Shown here: piece after piece, positions 8,204 to 17,338 of the stretch
How positions within the stretch are numbered: position 1 is the first letter of the stretch
How the letters are laid out: every line of letters begins with the position of its first letter
Origin: a candidate division Zixibacteria bacterium HGW-Zixibacteria-1
Lineage (GTDB): Bacteria; Zixibacteria; MSB-5A5; GN15; PGXB01
Direction of reading: 5' to 3'
Length of the DNA: 47,199 nt
Assembly: GCA_002838945.1 (NCBI GenBank)
Contig: PGXB01000028.1
Span: 1-47,199 of the forward strand
Program-made: the position numbers and the translations under genes
The notes under the pieces: model-generated
Databases searched by the model: none
What the model was told of the DNA's origin: nothing
Seen by the model: the letters and a program-made list of their open reading frames with translations, nothing else

Positions 8204-9244
8204 ATGGCTATGACAGGAATAATCTGCACGATTGGCCCTTCCAGCGATAAAGACAATATGCTGGGGGAAATGATAGAAGCCGGGATGAATGTGGCCAGGC
8301 TGAATTTTTCTCATGGCAATCATGGCGATCATCAAAAGCGAATCGATGCTCTTGGCCGGTTAAACCGGGAAAGTGCTGGTAATGTCAGGATAATGCAGGA
8401 CCTGGAAGGCTTTCGAATAAGAATCGGTTCATTCGAGGATAGAGCCGCCGATACCATCGAGCTCAAAGAAAAACAGATTGTCTTCCTGAGCAATCAAATT
8501 ACAAAGCATGATAGTGACACAATACCGCTGGATTACCAGGGTTCCCTGCAGGTTATTAAAGCGGGTGATTTTATCTATATCGATGACGGGAATATCGCAC
8601 TCAGAGCGACCAACGTGACGGAGAATTCCGTACAATGTGAGGTAGTCAATCCCGGCATTCTCAAAGAGCACAAAGGAGTCAATATCCCTGATGCCAGATT
8701 CCCCTTTAAGGGTCTGGCGGAAAAGGACCGCCATGACCTTGAATTCGGCATAAAAAACAAAGTCGATTTTATTGCACAGTCGTTTGTGAGAAGCAGGCAG
8801 GATATCACTGATATCAGGGATTTCATTTCAAAAACCAATTTCAGTTGTCAGCTAATTGCCAAAATCGAGAACAAAGACGGCATCGAGAATCTTGACGAGA
8901 TACTGGATGTCGCCGACGGTATAATGGTTGCCCGAGGGGACCTGGGGGTGTCTCTCCCTATTTACGAGGTTCCGATCCTGCAAAAAATGATCATCAAAAA
9001 GTGCGAACAGCGGGGGAAGACAGTCATTACCGCCACCCAGATGCTGGAAAGCATGACCGAAAACCTGAGGCCGACCCGCGCCGAGGTAAGCGACGTGGCC
9101 AATGCCATCCTGGACGGTTCGAATTATGTGATGCTGTCGGGTGAAACGGCTGTCGGCAAGCATCCGGTGGAAACGATCAGCATGATGAAAAAGATCATTG
9201 ATTTTACCGAGCAATCGCAGGCACCTAATAAAGACATACTCTAA
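8204..9244 (+). CDS. pyk: Pyruvate kinase, short form lacking the C-terminal domain
   Basis: A 346-residue pyruvate kinase (phosphoenolpyruvate + ADP to pyruvate + ATP). The A domain and inserted B domain (about residues 75-165) are complete. Visible active-site residues: R32, N34, S36 (ARLNFSHG), D66, K220 and E222 in LIAKIENKDG, D246 in ARGDLG, T278 in TATQMLES. The frame stops straight after the A domain (FTEQSQ), so the usual C-terminal allosteric domain (about 120 residues) is missing, and no split C-domain gene follows. The monovalent-cation position reads DLEGFRIR, like the DLQGPKIR of K+-independent enzymes, with R71 in place of lysine. Monocistronic with its own terminator. Confidence 0.9.
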   Translation: MAMTGIICTIGPSSDKDNMLGEMIEAGMNVARLNFSHGNHGDHQKRIDALGRLNRESAGNVRIMQDLEGFRIRIGSFEDRAADTIELKEKQIVFLSNQITKHDSDTIPLDYQGSLQVIKAGDFIYIDDGNIALRATNVTENSVQCEVVNPGILKEHKGVNIPDARFPFKGLAEKDRHDLEFGIKNKVDFIAQSFVRSRQDITDIRDFISKTNFSCQLIAKIENKDGIENLDEILDVADGIMVARGDLGVSLPIYEVPILQKMIIKKCEQRGKTVITATQMLESMTENLRPTRAEVSDVANAILDGSNYVMLSGETAVGKHPVETISMMKKIIDFTEQSQAPNKDIL

Positions 9245-9271
9245 AGCAATCGTATATGACTCGGAAATATG

Positions 9272-9299
9272 AATCCCCCGGCCTGACCGGGGGATTTTT
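9272..9299 (+). terminator. Rho-independent terminator after pyruvate kinase
   Basis: AATCCCCCGG and CCGGGGGATT form the stem, followed by TTTTG. It lies 28 bases beyond the pyruvate kinase stop codon. Confidence 0.85.
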
Positions 9300-9463
9300 G
9301 TATATTGGCCGTATTACTTTTGCGGATCATCCTTGGAAAAAAAATATCCTGACCAGGCTAATTAAATAATTGCCTCTTCCGGCGGGGCCTTAAAAATTGT
9401 CTTTTTACCGGGAAATCTTTGTTATATATTAGACGAATTATGGCAACCACTTGTATATATAGA

Positions 9464-10504
9464 ATGAAAACGATCTGGTTTTTGATTATATCGGTGCTTC
9501 TGCTCATTGCCGGTTGCAATAGCGGCGATGATGCGCCCGCTGTCCGCGGGGCCGGGAGGGCGATTTCGGTCGAGGCGATGGTATTGCGCCCGCAACCGAT
9601 AGAAAATAAGATTTTTACCACCGGAACGCTTCTGGCCAATGAGGAAGTCGAATTGCGGCCGGAAGTATCGGGCCGCGTGATCACTGTCTCTTTTGAAGAG
9701 GGCCGGGGAGTCCGGCGCGGCGATATTCTTCTTAAGATAAACGACCGCGAACTGCAGGCGCAGCTGAAACGCAAGCAGCTCGAAGAAACCCTGTCGGTCG
9801 ATGAGGTGCGGCGCAAAAAGGCATTGTATGATATCAACGGCATCAGCCAGGAAGATTTCGATCGGGCTCAAAACGCTCTTAATATTATCCGGGCGGAGCG
9901 AGAAGTGATCGAATCGCAATTGGCCGAAACCGAGATTATGGCGCCCTTCGACGGGGTGGTCGGCCTGCGTTATGTCAGCGAAGGGTCATATGTGACACCG
10001 ACTACGCTGGTGGCCACAATGCAGGATATCGACCCGATCAAAGTGGAATTTTCGGTGCCTGAAAAATATTCCGGCAAGCTCAAGGCCGGGACGGATGTTA
10101 TGATTCAGGCCGGGGATATAGAGGAAAAACACCAGGGAAGGATTTATGCCGTCGAAATCAAAGTCGATCCGGCCACGCGGACTCTTAAGGCCCGCGCCAC
10201 CATTCCGAATCCCGAGGGACGTTTGATTCCGGGTTCGTTCGCCCGGGTCGAGATTACGCTGGAACGGATTCCAGAGGCGATTGTCATTCCGACCGGGGCC
10301 ATTCTGCCCCAGCTTGAAGGCGATAAAGTTTTTATCTGCGAAAATGGTCTGGCTCGTTCGGTTCCGGTTACGACCGGCATCAGGACCGAAAGGTCGGTCC
10401 AAATCAGCCGGGGTTTGAATCCTGGCGATACTCTTATCCTGACCGGCCTAATGCAGGTTACCGACGGCAAACCGGTTCAGATTTCCGATTTCTCCACTGA
10501 GTAA
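9464..10504 (+). CDS. RND efflux pump periplasmic adaptor (membrane fusion) lipoprotein
   Basis: The chosen start begins MKTIWFLIISVLLLIAGC, a lipoprotein signal with lipobox IAGC; upstream in-frame starts only add 8-15 unrelated residues. The body follows the AcrA/MexA-type order: lipoyl half (ANEEVELRPEVSGRVITVSF), coiled-coil hairpin rich in E, R and Q (about residues 100-150), second lipoyl half (ETEIMAPFDGVVG), beta-barrel and membrane-proximal domain (IPEAIVIPTGAILPQ...). It bridges the inner-membrane pump to an outer-membrane channel. The pump gene follows after 12 bases, so they form an operon. No TolC-like gene is present here. Confidence 0.92.
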   Translation: MKTIWFLIISVLLLIAGCNSGDDAPAVRGAGRAISVEAMVLRPQPIENKIFTTGTLLANEEVELRPEVSGRVITVSFEEGRGVRRGDILLKINDRELQAQLKRKQLEETLSVDEVRRKKALYDINGISQEDFDRAQNALNIIRAEREVIESQLAETEIMAPFDGVVGLRYVSEGSYVTPTTLVATMQDIDPIKVEFSVPEKYSGKLKAGTDVMIQAGDIEEKHQGRIYAVEIKVDPATRTLKARATIPNPEGRLIPGSFARVEITLERIPEAIVIPTGAILPQLEGDKVFICENGLARSVPVTTGIRTERSVQISRGLNPGDTLILTGLMQVTDGKPVQISDFSTE

Positions 10505-10516
10505 CGGAACCGATCT

Positions 10517-13500
10517 ATGATAATATCTTCGATTTGTATCAATCGTCCGGTTCTGGCGACGGTCATGTCGATTCTGATCGTCCTTTTCGGCGTTATCGGT
10601 TTTCTCTTCCTTGGAGTCCGTGAATATCCCAGTGTCGATCCCCCGGTGGTTTCTGTTTCCACCAGCTACACGGGAGCCAATGCCGATGTTATCGAATCGC
10701 AGATTACGGAACCGCTGGAAGAATCCATAAACGGGATTTCCGGAATCAGGTCGCTGACTTCGACAAGCCGTGACGGCCGCAGCTCGATCAGGGTGGAGTT
10801 TGAACTGGGTGTGAACATGGAAGCGGCTGCCAATGATGTTCGGGACCGCGTTTCCCGGGCCCAGCGCAATCTTCCCACCGATGTCGATCCTCCGATCATA
10901 TCCAAAGCCGATGCCGATGCGACAGTGATATTATCTATGGCGATTCAAAGCGATCGACGGACGCTTCTGGAGTTGTCCTCCATCGCCAATGATATTTTCA
11001 AAGAGCGTTTGCAAACCATTCCCGGTATCAGTGAAATCGGTATTTGGGGTGAAAAGAAATATTCCATGAAACTGCTGATCGACCCGGGTCGGCTGGCCGC
11101 CCATGGACTCACGCCGCTGGATGTCAGAAGCGCTCTCAACCAGGAGAATGTCGAATTACCCTCCGGTTTGATCGAGGGTTACAATACCGAACTGTCGATC
11201 CGAACTTTCGGACGGATGTCCACGCCGGAAGAGTTTAATAATCTGATTATCAAAGAGACGCAGGGTTCGGTTGTGAGACTGCGCGATATCGGCGAAGCGG
11301 TTCTCGCGCCGGAAAACGAGCGGACGCTTTTGCGAGGCGACGGCGGGATACCGATGGTGGCGGTGGCGGTGACACCGCAGCCCGGTTCAAATCATATTGC
11401 CATCGCCGATGAGGTTTATCGCCGGGTGGAGCAGATCAAGCGGGAACTGCCTGAGGACATCAGTGTCAAAATAACCCAGGACGTTACTGCCAACATTCGC
11501 AAGGCTATTACGGAAGTTGAAGAGACGATCCTAATTGCCTTTTTGCTGGTTCTTCTGGTTATTTTTGCCTTTTTGCGACATTGGCGAACGACTATTATCC
11601 CGCTGGTGGCGATTCCAATTTCGCTGATCGGCGCCTTTTTCATAATGTACGCCGCCGGTTTCACCATCAATATTCTGACTTTGCTTGGTATCGTCTTATC
11701 GACCGGGATCGTGGTTGATGACGCTATCGTCGTGCTGGAGAATATTTACAGCAAAATTGAGCGGGGGATACCGCCTCGCGAGGCCGGTCACCAGGGCTCA
11801 CGAGAGATTTATTTCGCCATCATATCGACGACGATCACCCTGGCGTCGGTGTTCCTGCCGATCATCTTTCTCCAGGGATTAACCGGCCGCCTGTTTCGGG
11901 AGTTCGGTATTGTCGTGGCGGGGGCGGTACTAATCTCAGCTTTCGTTTCCCTGACGCTGACTCCGATGATGAGCGCCCGGATTTTGCACAAAGGCCACCA
12001 CGAGACTAAATTTTTCCAGCTCAGCGAGCAGTTATTCAAACGTCTGGTTTCCGGTTATCACCGTTGGCTGAGCCGATTCATTGCCCGTCGCTGGCTGGCA
12101 CCGGTAATCATGGTTGTCTCGGTGCTGATCATTTTCGGAGTCGGCGCCCTGATTCCATCGGAGCTGGCCCCGATGGAGGATAAGAGCCGCCTGTCGATCA
12201 ATATAACGGCCCCGGAAGGGACCGCTTATGATGCCATGCGTGGTTATGTCGGGAACCTGATTAAAATCGTCGATACAATTCCGGAAAAAGAGGCGATTCT
12301 TTCTTTGACTGCTCCCGGATTCGGTTCCAGCGGTGCGGCCAATTCCGGTTTTATAAGAATCAATCTGGTCCCGCCGGATCAGAGGGAAAGAAGTCAGCAG
12401 GAAATAGCCAATGCTCTTTCGGCCAGGCTGCGGGCCGAATCTTTTGCCCGCGCCTTCGTGACCCAGGAGCAGACTATCGGCGGCGGCCGCCGCTCGGGTC
12501 TGCCGGTGGAGTATGTTATCCAGGCCCCCACCATGGATAAGCTGAAGGAGGTCCTGCCGGCCTTCATGGCCCGGGCGCAGGCCGATTCGGTTTTCGAGAT
12601 TGTCGATCTGAATTTAAAATTCAACAAACCGGAGTTGACCATTGAGATCGATCGCGACCGGGCGCGGGCACTGGGGATCACTATCCGTGATATCGCGGAA
12701 ACTCTGCAGTTGTATTTCAGCGGTCAGCGTTATGGATTCTTTATCTTTAACGGCAAGCAGTATTCGGTTATTGCGCAGGCCAACCGTGTCAATCGCGATG
12801 AGCCGCTCGATCTCAGTTCGATATATGTCCGGAATAATCAGGATAAGTTGATTCAGCTTGATAATGTCGTGACCATGTCCTACCGGACCAATCCGCCGCA
12901 GTTGTACCGCTTTAACCGTTATGTCTCGGGGACCGTGAGTGCCTCGCCGGCTCCCGGTTTCACGCTCGGCTCGGCGATCGACGAGATGGATAAAATCTCC
13001 GGCGAGGTACTGGATGAATCATTCTCGACGACTCTATCCGGGACGGCCAAGGAATTCGCCGAAAGTTCGAACACGCTTCTGTTTGCTTTTATCCTGGCCC
13101 TGATCCTGGTATATCTGATTCTCTCGGCACAGTTCGAGAGTTTCCGGGATCCGTTGATTATCATGTTCACCGTTCCGCTGGCCCTGGCCGGAGCGATATT
13201 GTCACTCTGGTTCTTCGGCCAGACTTTCAATATTTTCAGCCAGATCGGGATTATCGCCCTGGTCGGAATCGTCACCAAGAATGGTATCCTGATTGTTGAA
13301 TTCGCCAACCAGCGCCGAAACCAGGGGCTGGGAATGGTCGAAGCGGTAATCGATGCTGCCGTACAGCGTTTCCGTCCGATTCTGATGACCAGTCTGGCGA
13401 CCGCTTTTGGTGTGCTGCCGATTGCACTGGCCATCGGGGCGGCTTCCAAAAGCAGGGTGTCGATGGGTATTGTCATTATCGGTGGATTATTATTTTCGCT

Positions 13501-13606
13501 CGGCCTGACGCTTTTCGTGATACCGGCGCTGTACACTTATCTATCCTCGAAACGAAGAGAGATTATCGAATCAATACATTCTCAGACAGTTGATAAACAG
13601 GCGTAA
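10517..13606 (+). CDS. RND multidrug efflux pump permease (HAE1/AcrB family)
   Basis: A 1029-residue proton-driven inner-membrane transporter of usual family length. It starts with the cytoplasmic helix and TM1 (SICINRPVLATVMSILIVLF), followed by the two large periplasmic loops and 12 TM helices. Proton-relay residues are present: D401 and D402 in GIVVDDAIVVLEN (TM4) and K921 in GIVTKNGILIVEFAN (TM10). It pairs with the adaptor just upstream. Substrates cannot be predicted. The operon ends here, facing the minus-strand ankyrin gene 37 bases away, and lacks an outer-membrane factor, which must be encoded elsewhere. Confidence 0.95.
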   Translation: MIISSICINRPVLATVMSILIVLFGVIGFLFLGVREYPSVDPPVVSVSTSYTGANADVIESQITEPLEESINGISGIRSLTSTSRDGRSSIRVEFELGVNMEAAANDVRDRVSRAQRNLPTDVDPPIISKADADATVILSMAIQSDRRTLLELSSIANDIFKERLQTIPGISEIGIWGEKKYSMKLLIDPGRLAAHGLTPLDVRSALNQENVELPSGLIEGYNTELSIRTFGRMSTPEEFNNLIIKETQGSVVRLRDIGEAVLAPENERTLLRGDGGIPMVAVAVTPQPGSNHIAIADEVYRRVEQIKRELPEDISVKITQDVTANIRKAITEVEETILIAFLLVLLVIFAFLRHWRTTIIPLVAIPISLIGAFFIMYAAGFTINILTLLGIVLSTGIVVDDAIVVLENIYSKIERGIPPREAGHQGSREIYFAIISTTITLASVFLPIIFLQGLTGRLFREFGIVVAGAVLISAFVSLTLTPMMSARILHKGHHETKFFQLSEQLFKRLVSGYHRWLSRFIARRWLAPVIMVVSVLIIFGVGALIPSELAPMEDKSRLSINITAPEGTAYDAMRGYVGNLIKIVDTIPEKEAILSLTAPGFGSSGAANSGFIRINLVPPDQRERSQQEIANALSARLRAESFARAFVTQEQTIGGGRRSGLPVEYVIQAPTMDKLKEVLPAFMARAQADSVFEIVDLNLKFNKPELTIEIDRDRARALGITIRDIAETLQLYFSGQRYGFFIFNGKQYSVIAQANRVNRDEPLDLSSIYVRNNQDKLIQLDNVVTMSYRTNPPQLYRFNRYVSGTVSASPAPGFTLGSAIDEMDKISGEVLDESFSTTLSGTAKEFAESSNTLLFAFILALILVYLILSAQFESFRDPLIIMFTVPLALAGAILSLWFFGQTFNIFSQIGIIALVGIVTKNGILIVEFANQRRNQGLGMVEAVIDAAVQRFRPILMTSLATAFGVLPIALAIGAASKSRVSMGIVIIGGLLFSLGLTLFVIPALYTYLSSKRREIIESIHSQTVDKQA

Positions 13607-13643
13607 TTGAGCCCTGCACTATAAGAGCGGAATATCGGCCGAT

Positions 13644-16433
13644 TCACTGCTCATTAAACCAGATCTCGTTGGGGCCGCCGCCAAAGGCGGAGATAAATAC
13701 ATCAAGATCACCGTCATTATCAAAATCGCCCAGGGGGCAGCTCGTATTCTGCCATTCACCGGGCAGTCTGATGCCCGAGTCGAATAGACCGCCTCTGCCG
13801 TCATTAAGCCATACCGCACTGGGGAGACCGAAGTTGTTGACGAACACATCCGGGTGGCTGTCGCCGTTAAGATCCCCTACCGCCATCCTGGCATAGCGCG
13901 TCAGCGGAAGTTTTGCATCCGACTCATCAAAGCGCCCGGTTCCGTCATTGTACCATAATGTCGAATAGCGATGTTCCGACTCATCCAGGAAGGCAATTAT
14001 GACATCAAGGTCACCATCTTCGTCGATATCGCCAAAGCCGACACCACCGCGATTCAGGCCGCTATCGACCCTTGACCAATACTCGGTGAAATGTCCGGAG
14101 CCATCATTAAGAAGCGTTTTGAAGCCGACGCCGGGTTCCCGAAGAAAAATATCTACATCGCCGTCGCCGTCAAGGTCAACCCAATTAGAGCCGGTAATAA
14201 ATGTCTGGTCGGATCGGGTAAACTGCCCGTGGCCATCATTGAGGTAAATCCCATTATCCTCCTGATAATAAACGACCAACGCGTCCAGGTCACCATCGTT
14301 GTCAATATCGAGGAGTTCAACATCATTGCCGCTTAATAACGAATCTCCAAGGTCCTGCGCGGAAACCGTAAAGCCGGCCCTGCCGTCGTTGAAGTAAACT
14401 TTGCTGGGACGATGCGATTCGACATTGTTCGCACCAAATCCGGCGCAGGTAATGAAAATATCCAGATCACCATCAGCATCGAGATCCCCGAGATCGACGC
14501 CGTGTCCCTGCTGGGTCAGAAGTTGCTCTGTTGGAGTGAATCGCCCCAGACCGTCATTGAGATATATGCGGGAGTCGTTGAGGCGCATGTTCGAGAAAAC
14601 TGCGTCGAGATCACCATCGCCGTCAAGATCTCCCAAGGCGATGTCATTGGTAGAAGCATGCTCGAAAACCTGTTCACTTTTTCGCAAAACAGGGATGGGC
14701 GTGACTGCTTCAACCCGATCCGGCCCGAGCATTGCCTGCCTGATGTCTTCAATCAGGGCCGTACTAAACCAGTTATAGTCAACACCCTGTTGATAGAACA
14801 CGAATTTATCGTCGGCCGTAATAAAGGGGTGCCAGGTATGCCCCTGGTTAATAGTTCTGCCAAGTGGCACCGCTTCCGTCCATCCACCATTATTTTTGAA
14901 AGAGACATAGAGCTGGAGATTTCGCTGGAACATGTAGGGGCGATCGGATGCGAAAATGATATAGCTTTCATCCGAAGGCACCGCCGGATGCAGCTCATGG
15001 TACTCGCCGTTGATGGCCGGTCCCAGGTTACGGGGTGTGGTATAGGCGCCATTAACAAATTCTGATAGATAGATATCCCCGGTACCGAAGGTGTCTTCAT
15101 ATCCCTCACCAATGTAGTACAGGTTACCGGAGGGCGCTATGGCCGGTCCGTACTCGTTTTGATCGGTGTTGACCGGCGGTCCCAATGGGGCGTGCGTGCT
15201 CCAGCCATCGCCGGATCGCTCAACATACCAAATATTCGATTTCTCCTCTCGATCCCTGTCTTCGGATAACGGTCGATGGGTATGATAATAGATGCGCTTG
15301 CCGTCGGCGGAAAAACAGGGATTGCCATCGGCGTATTCCAGGGCGGGATCGGTGAAGGGTGCGATTGTCGGCTGCTGCCAAGCTCCATTTATTTGCCTGG
15401 TGTACCACATTGCCTGAATCGGCATCGCCTGATGGCACCAGATCATTTCGTTGCCGTCGGGAGAAAAGGTCAATTGCCCATGCGGGGCGAACGGCGTTCT
15501 CAGCTCGTCCCCGACAAACTTGGTCGGGATTTTTCCGGGGATCGGCCTGCCAAGATAGTCATCTTTGAACCATGGCTGCGCCACTTCACCGGCCGCGGCC
15601 CCGTGCGCTTTAAGCAAGTTGACTACCTCATCATGCCCCCAGAGTGAAGCATAAAACAGTGGCGTTCGTCCAAGACTGTCTTCGGCGTTGACATAGAGAC
15701 CCCTGTCAAGCAGCATCTGAACCTGCTCCGTGAATCCGCGAGCCGCCGAGTAATGAAGCATGCTCATACCCAGGGCGTCTTTTTCCGCGAAATCAATTGT
15801 TTTTTCGAGAAGCATGAGACCGAATTCCCGATCTCTCAGGGAAGTTGCAAAGTAGGGCAGTGAAATACCCATCTCGGTCCTGATATTGGCCTCGGCCCCA
15901 TTATCCAGAAGAAATCTTGTCAGGTCGGCATCAGCATTCCATACCGCCTGATAGAGAGGACTGCGCCCGTCGCCCGCTATAATATTTATATTGGCTCCCT
16001 TTTCGACTAACAGCCGGACAATGTCGCCATGATTACCGGCACCGGCACTCAGGAGAGGTGTATATCCGCCCGCATTGACCATGTCAACCGAGGCTCCCTT
16101 ATCAAGCAGGAGGCGAGCCATCTCCGGGTGACCGTAAAAGGCGGCTCCGTGAATGGGTGTACTGCCGCTCACCGAAGTTGCATTGATATTCGCTCCCTGC
16201 GATAGGAGATACTCGACGCTTTCCAGGTGGCCGTTGTAAACGGCCTTGTGCAAAGGACTGTATCCACCATTATCAGTCGCACTCACCAACTGCGGGTTTG
16301 CCCGCACCAGTTCCATAATGGCATCGAGATTTCCCTGTTCGGCAGCGGTGAAAATGTCGATATCTGAGGCCTGAGCCCCCAAAGCCAGTACAAGAAGACA
16401 AACAAGCCTGATGCAGCTCTTGAAATAAACCAT
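13644..16433 (-). CDS. Secreted ankyrin-repeat / PD40 propeller / FG-GAP fusion protein
   Basis: About 929 residues from the start used here: the ATG at 16433 has AAGGAG 6 bases upstream, while an ATG 18 bases further out would contain that site. A signal peptide is followed by three parts. Residues about 20-290 are eight or so ankyrin repeats (for example GYSPLHKAVYNGHLESVEYLLSQGA form). Residues about 310-590 are PD40/WD40-like blades (LTFSPDGNEMIW, PCFSADGKRIYYH, AIAPSGNLYYIG). Residues about 600-935 are FG-GAP/VCBS repeats with DLDGDGDLDAVF calcium loops. All three are binding or scaffold modules; no catalytic domain was seen. Monocistronic, probably extracellular or surface bound. Confidence 0.85.
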   Translation of the reverse strand: MVYFKSCIRLVCLLVLALGAQASDIDIFTAAEQGNLDAIMELVRANPQLVSATDNGGYSPLHKAVYNGHLESVEYLLSQGANINATSVSGSTPIHGAAFYGHPEMARLLLDKGASVDMVNAGGYTPLLSAGAGNHGDIVRLLVEKGANINIIAGDGRSPLYQAVWNADADLTRFLLDNGAEANIRTEMGISLPYFATSLRDREFGLMLLEKTIDFAEKDALGMSMLHYSAARGFTEQVQMLLDRGLYVNAEDSLGRTPLFYASLWGHDEVVNLLKAHGAAAGEVAQPWFKDDYLGRPIPGKIPTKFVGDELRTPFAPHGQLTFSPDGNEMIWCHQAMPIQAMWYTRQINGAWQQPTIAPFTDPALEYADGNPCFSADGKRIYYHTHRPLSEDRDREEKSNIWYVERSGDGWSTHAPLGPPVNTDQNEYGPAIAPSGNLYYIGEGYEDTFGTGDIYLSEFVNGAYTTPRNLGPAINGEYHELHPAVPSDESYIIFASDRPYMFQRNLQLYVSFKNNGGWTEAVPLGRTINQGHTWHPFITADDKFVFYQQGVDYNWFSTALIEDIRQAMLGPDRVEAVTPIPVLRKSEQVFEHASTNDIALGDLDGDGDLDAVFSNMRLNDSRIYLNDGLGRFTPTEQLLTQQGHGVDLGDLDADGDLDIFITCAGFGANNVESHRPSKVYFNDGRAGFTVSAQDLGDSLLSGNDVELLDIDNDGDLDALVVYYQEDNGIYLNDGHGQFTRSDQTFITGSNWVDLDGDGDVDIFLREPGVGFKTLLNDGSGHFTEYWSRVDSGLNRGGVGFGDIDEDGDLDVIIAFLDESEHRYSTLWYNDGTGRFDESDAKLPLTRYARMAVGDLNGDSHPDVFVNNFGLPSAVWLNDGRGGLFDSGIRLPGEWQNTSCPLGDFDNDGDLDVFISAFGGGPNEIWFNEQ

Positions 16434-16559
16434 GCCTAACTCCTTTATCACGCTTTATGATAGATTCAAAATGATCTACCATAATGTGACGGGAATTGAT
16501 TAGGATTGTTGCCTTTTTTTGGTTAAGGGCCGGCGTTGGCCGCAAGGATAAATCTTGTT

Positions 16560-17033
16560 TTATGTTTCTCCGATGAAGGCGGTGTGGAGGACAGCCATGC
16601 CGCACTTTTCATAAAGCCGAATGGCCGCCAGATTGGCGGTCGCCGTATAGAAAGTAAAGTACTTAATCCCCTGCCGCCGGAAATAGGCTTTTGATTCCGC
16701 GAGAAGCTGAGTGGCAATGCCGCGGCGACGGTATTCTTCTGCAACCATAAGAGCGGAAATGGCGCCGACTTTCTTGATTTTATAGAAACGCGGCTGCTCA
16801 CGCACGGCGACCGAGGCATAACCGGCAATCCTATCATCAACAAGTGCAATTATAGTGGCGCTGGTGTCAGAGGTCATGGACTCCAGAAAGCGGCCCGAGA
16901 TATCGGCATCGGTCAGGTTATCGGTATCGAAAAATTCTTTGTGATGCTCCTCGTATTCAAGAAAGAAGTCCCGGCAAAGTTTAAGGACGGCTGCCAGGTC
17001 GTCTTCGGGCTGCAATTCACGTATTGTAATCAT
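16560..17033 (-). CDS. GNAT-family N-acetyltransferase
   Basis: A 157-residue GNAT enzyme transferring the acetyl group from acetyl-CoA to an unidentified amine. The acetyl-CoA loop is YRRRGIATQLL at residues 101-111 (the R/Q-x-x-G-x-A motif), preceded by the beta4 strand ISALMVAEE and followed by FYTATANLAAIRLYEKCGM, the usual motif B. GGAGA lies before the ATG. It stands alone between the ankyrin gene and the catalase promoter region, transcribed away from the catalase. Substrate unknown. Confidence 0.9.
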   Translation of the reverse strand: MITIRELQPEDDLAAVLKLCRDFFLEYEEHHKEFFDTDNLTDADISGRFLESMTSDTSATIIALVDDRIAGYASVAVREQPRFYKIKKVGAISALMVAEEYRRRGIATQLLAESKAYFRRQGIKYFTFYTATANLAAIRLYEKCGMAVLHTAFIGET

Positions 17034-17231
17034 TTTGTCTCCATCGGCACCTGTGTCAAAGTCCCGTTATTTTCGACTTTAACAGTAGATATAATTGACT
17101 GCAACAAAATAATTTCTGCTGACCACGAAATCAATTAAAATGACAACAAAGTGACGGGTGAAAAAACACTAAAAGACTTTCAGGTCCGCGAATTTCATGT
17201 TGTTCTGCGGGGTAAAAGAAAGTATTATTTT

Positions 17232-17266
17232 TTGACTTTAATTTTGACTATATCTAATATTAGATA
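17232..17266 (+). promoter_or_regulatory. Catalase promoter with overlapping palindromic operator (PerR/Fur-like)
   Basis: TTGACT at 17232-17237 and TAATAT at 17255-17260 are separated by 17 bases, a near-ideal sigma70 promoter. The -10 lies inside a perfect 16-base palindrome, TATCTAATATTAGATA (17251-17266); a further half-site, ATTATCTAAT, starts near 17274. Position and AT-rich dyad suggest repression by a PerR- or Fur-type regulator, the usual control of catalases. The regulator assignment is inference. Confidence 0.65.
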
Positions 17267-17338
17267 AAATCAATTATCTAATTTTAATAATAAGACGAAT
17301 ATCGACCGTATATTTATCAAAACAGAGGAGGATAAACC

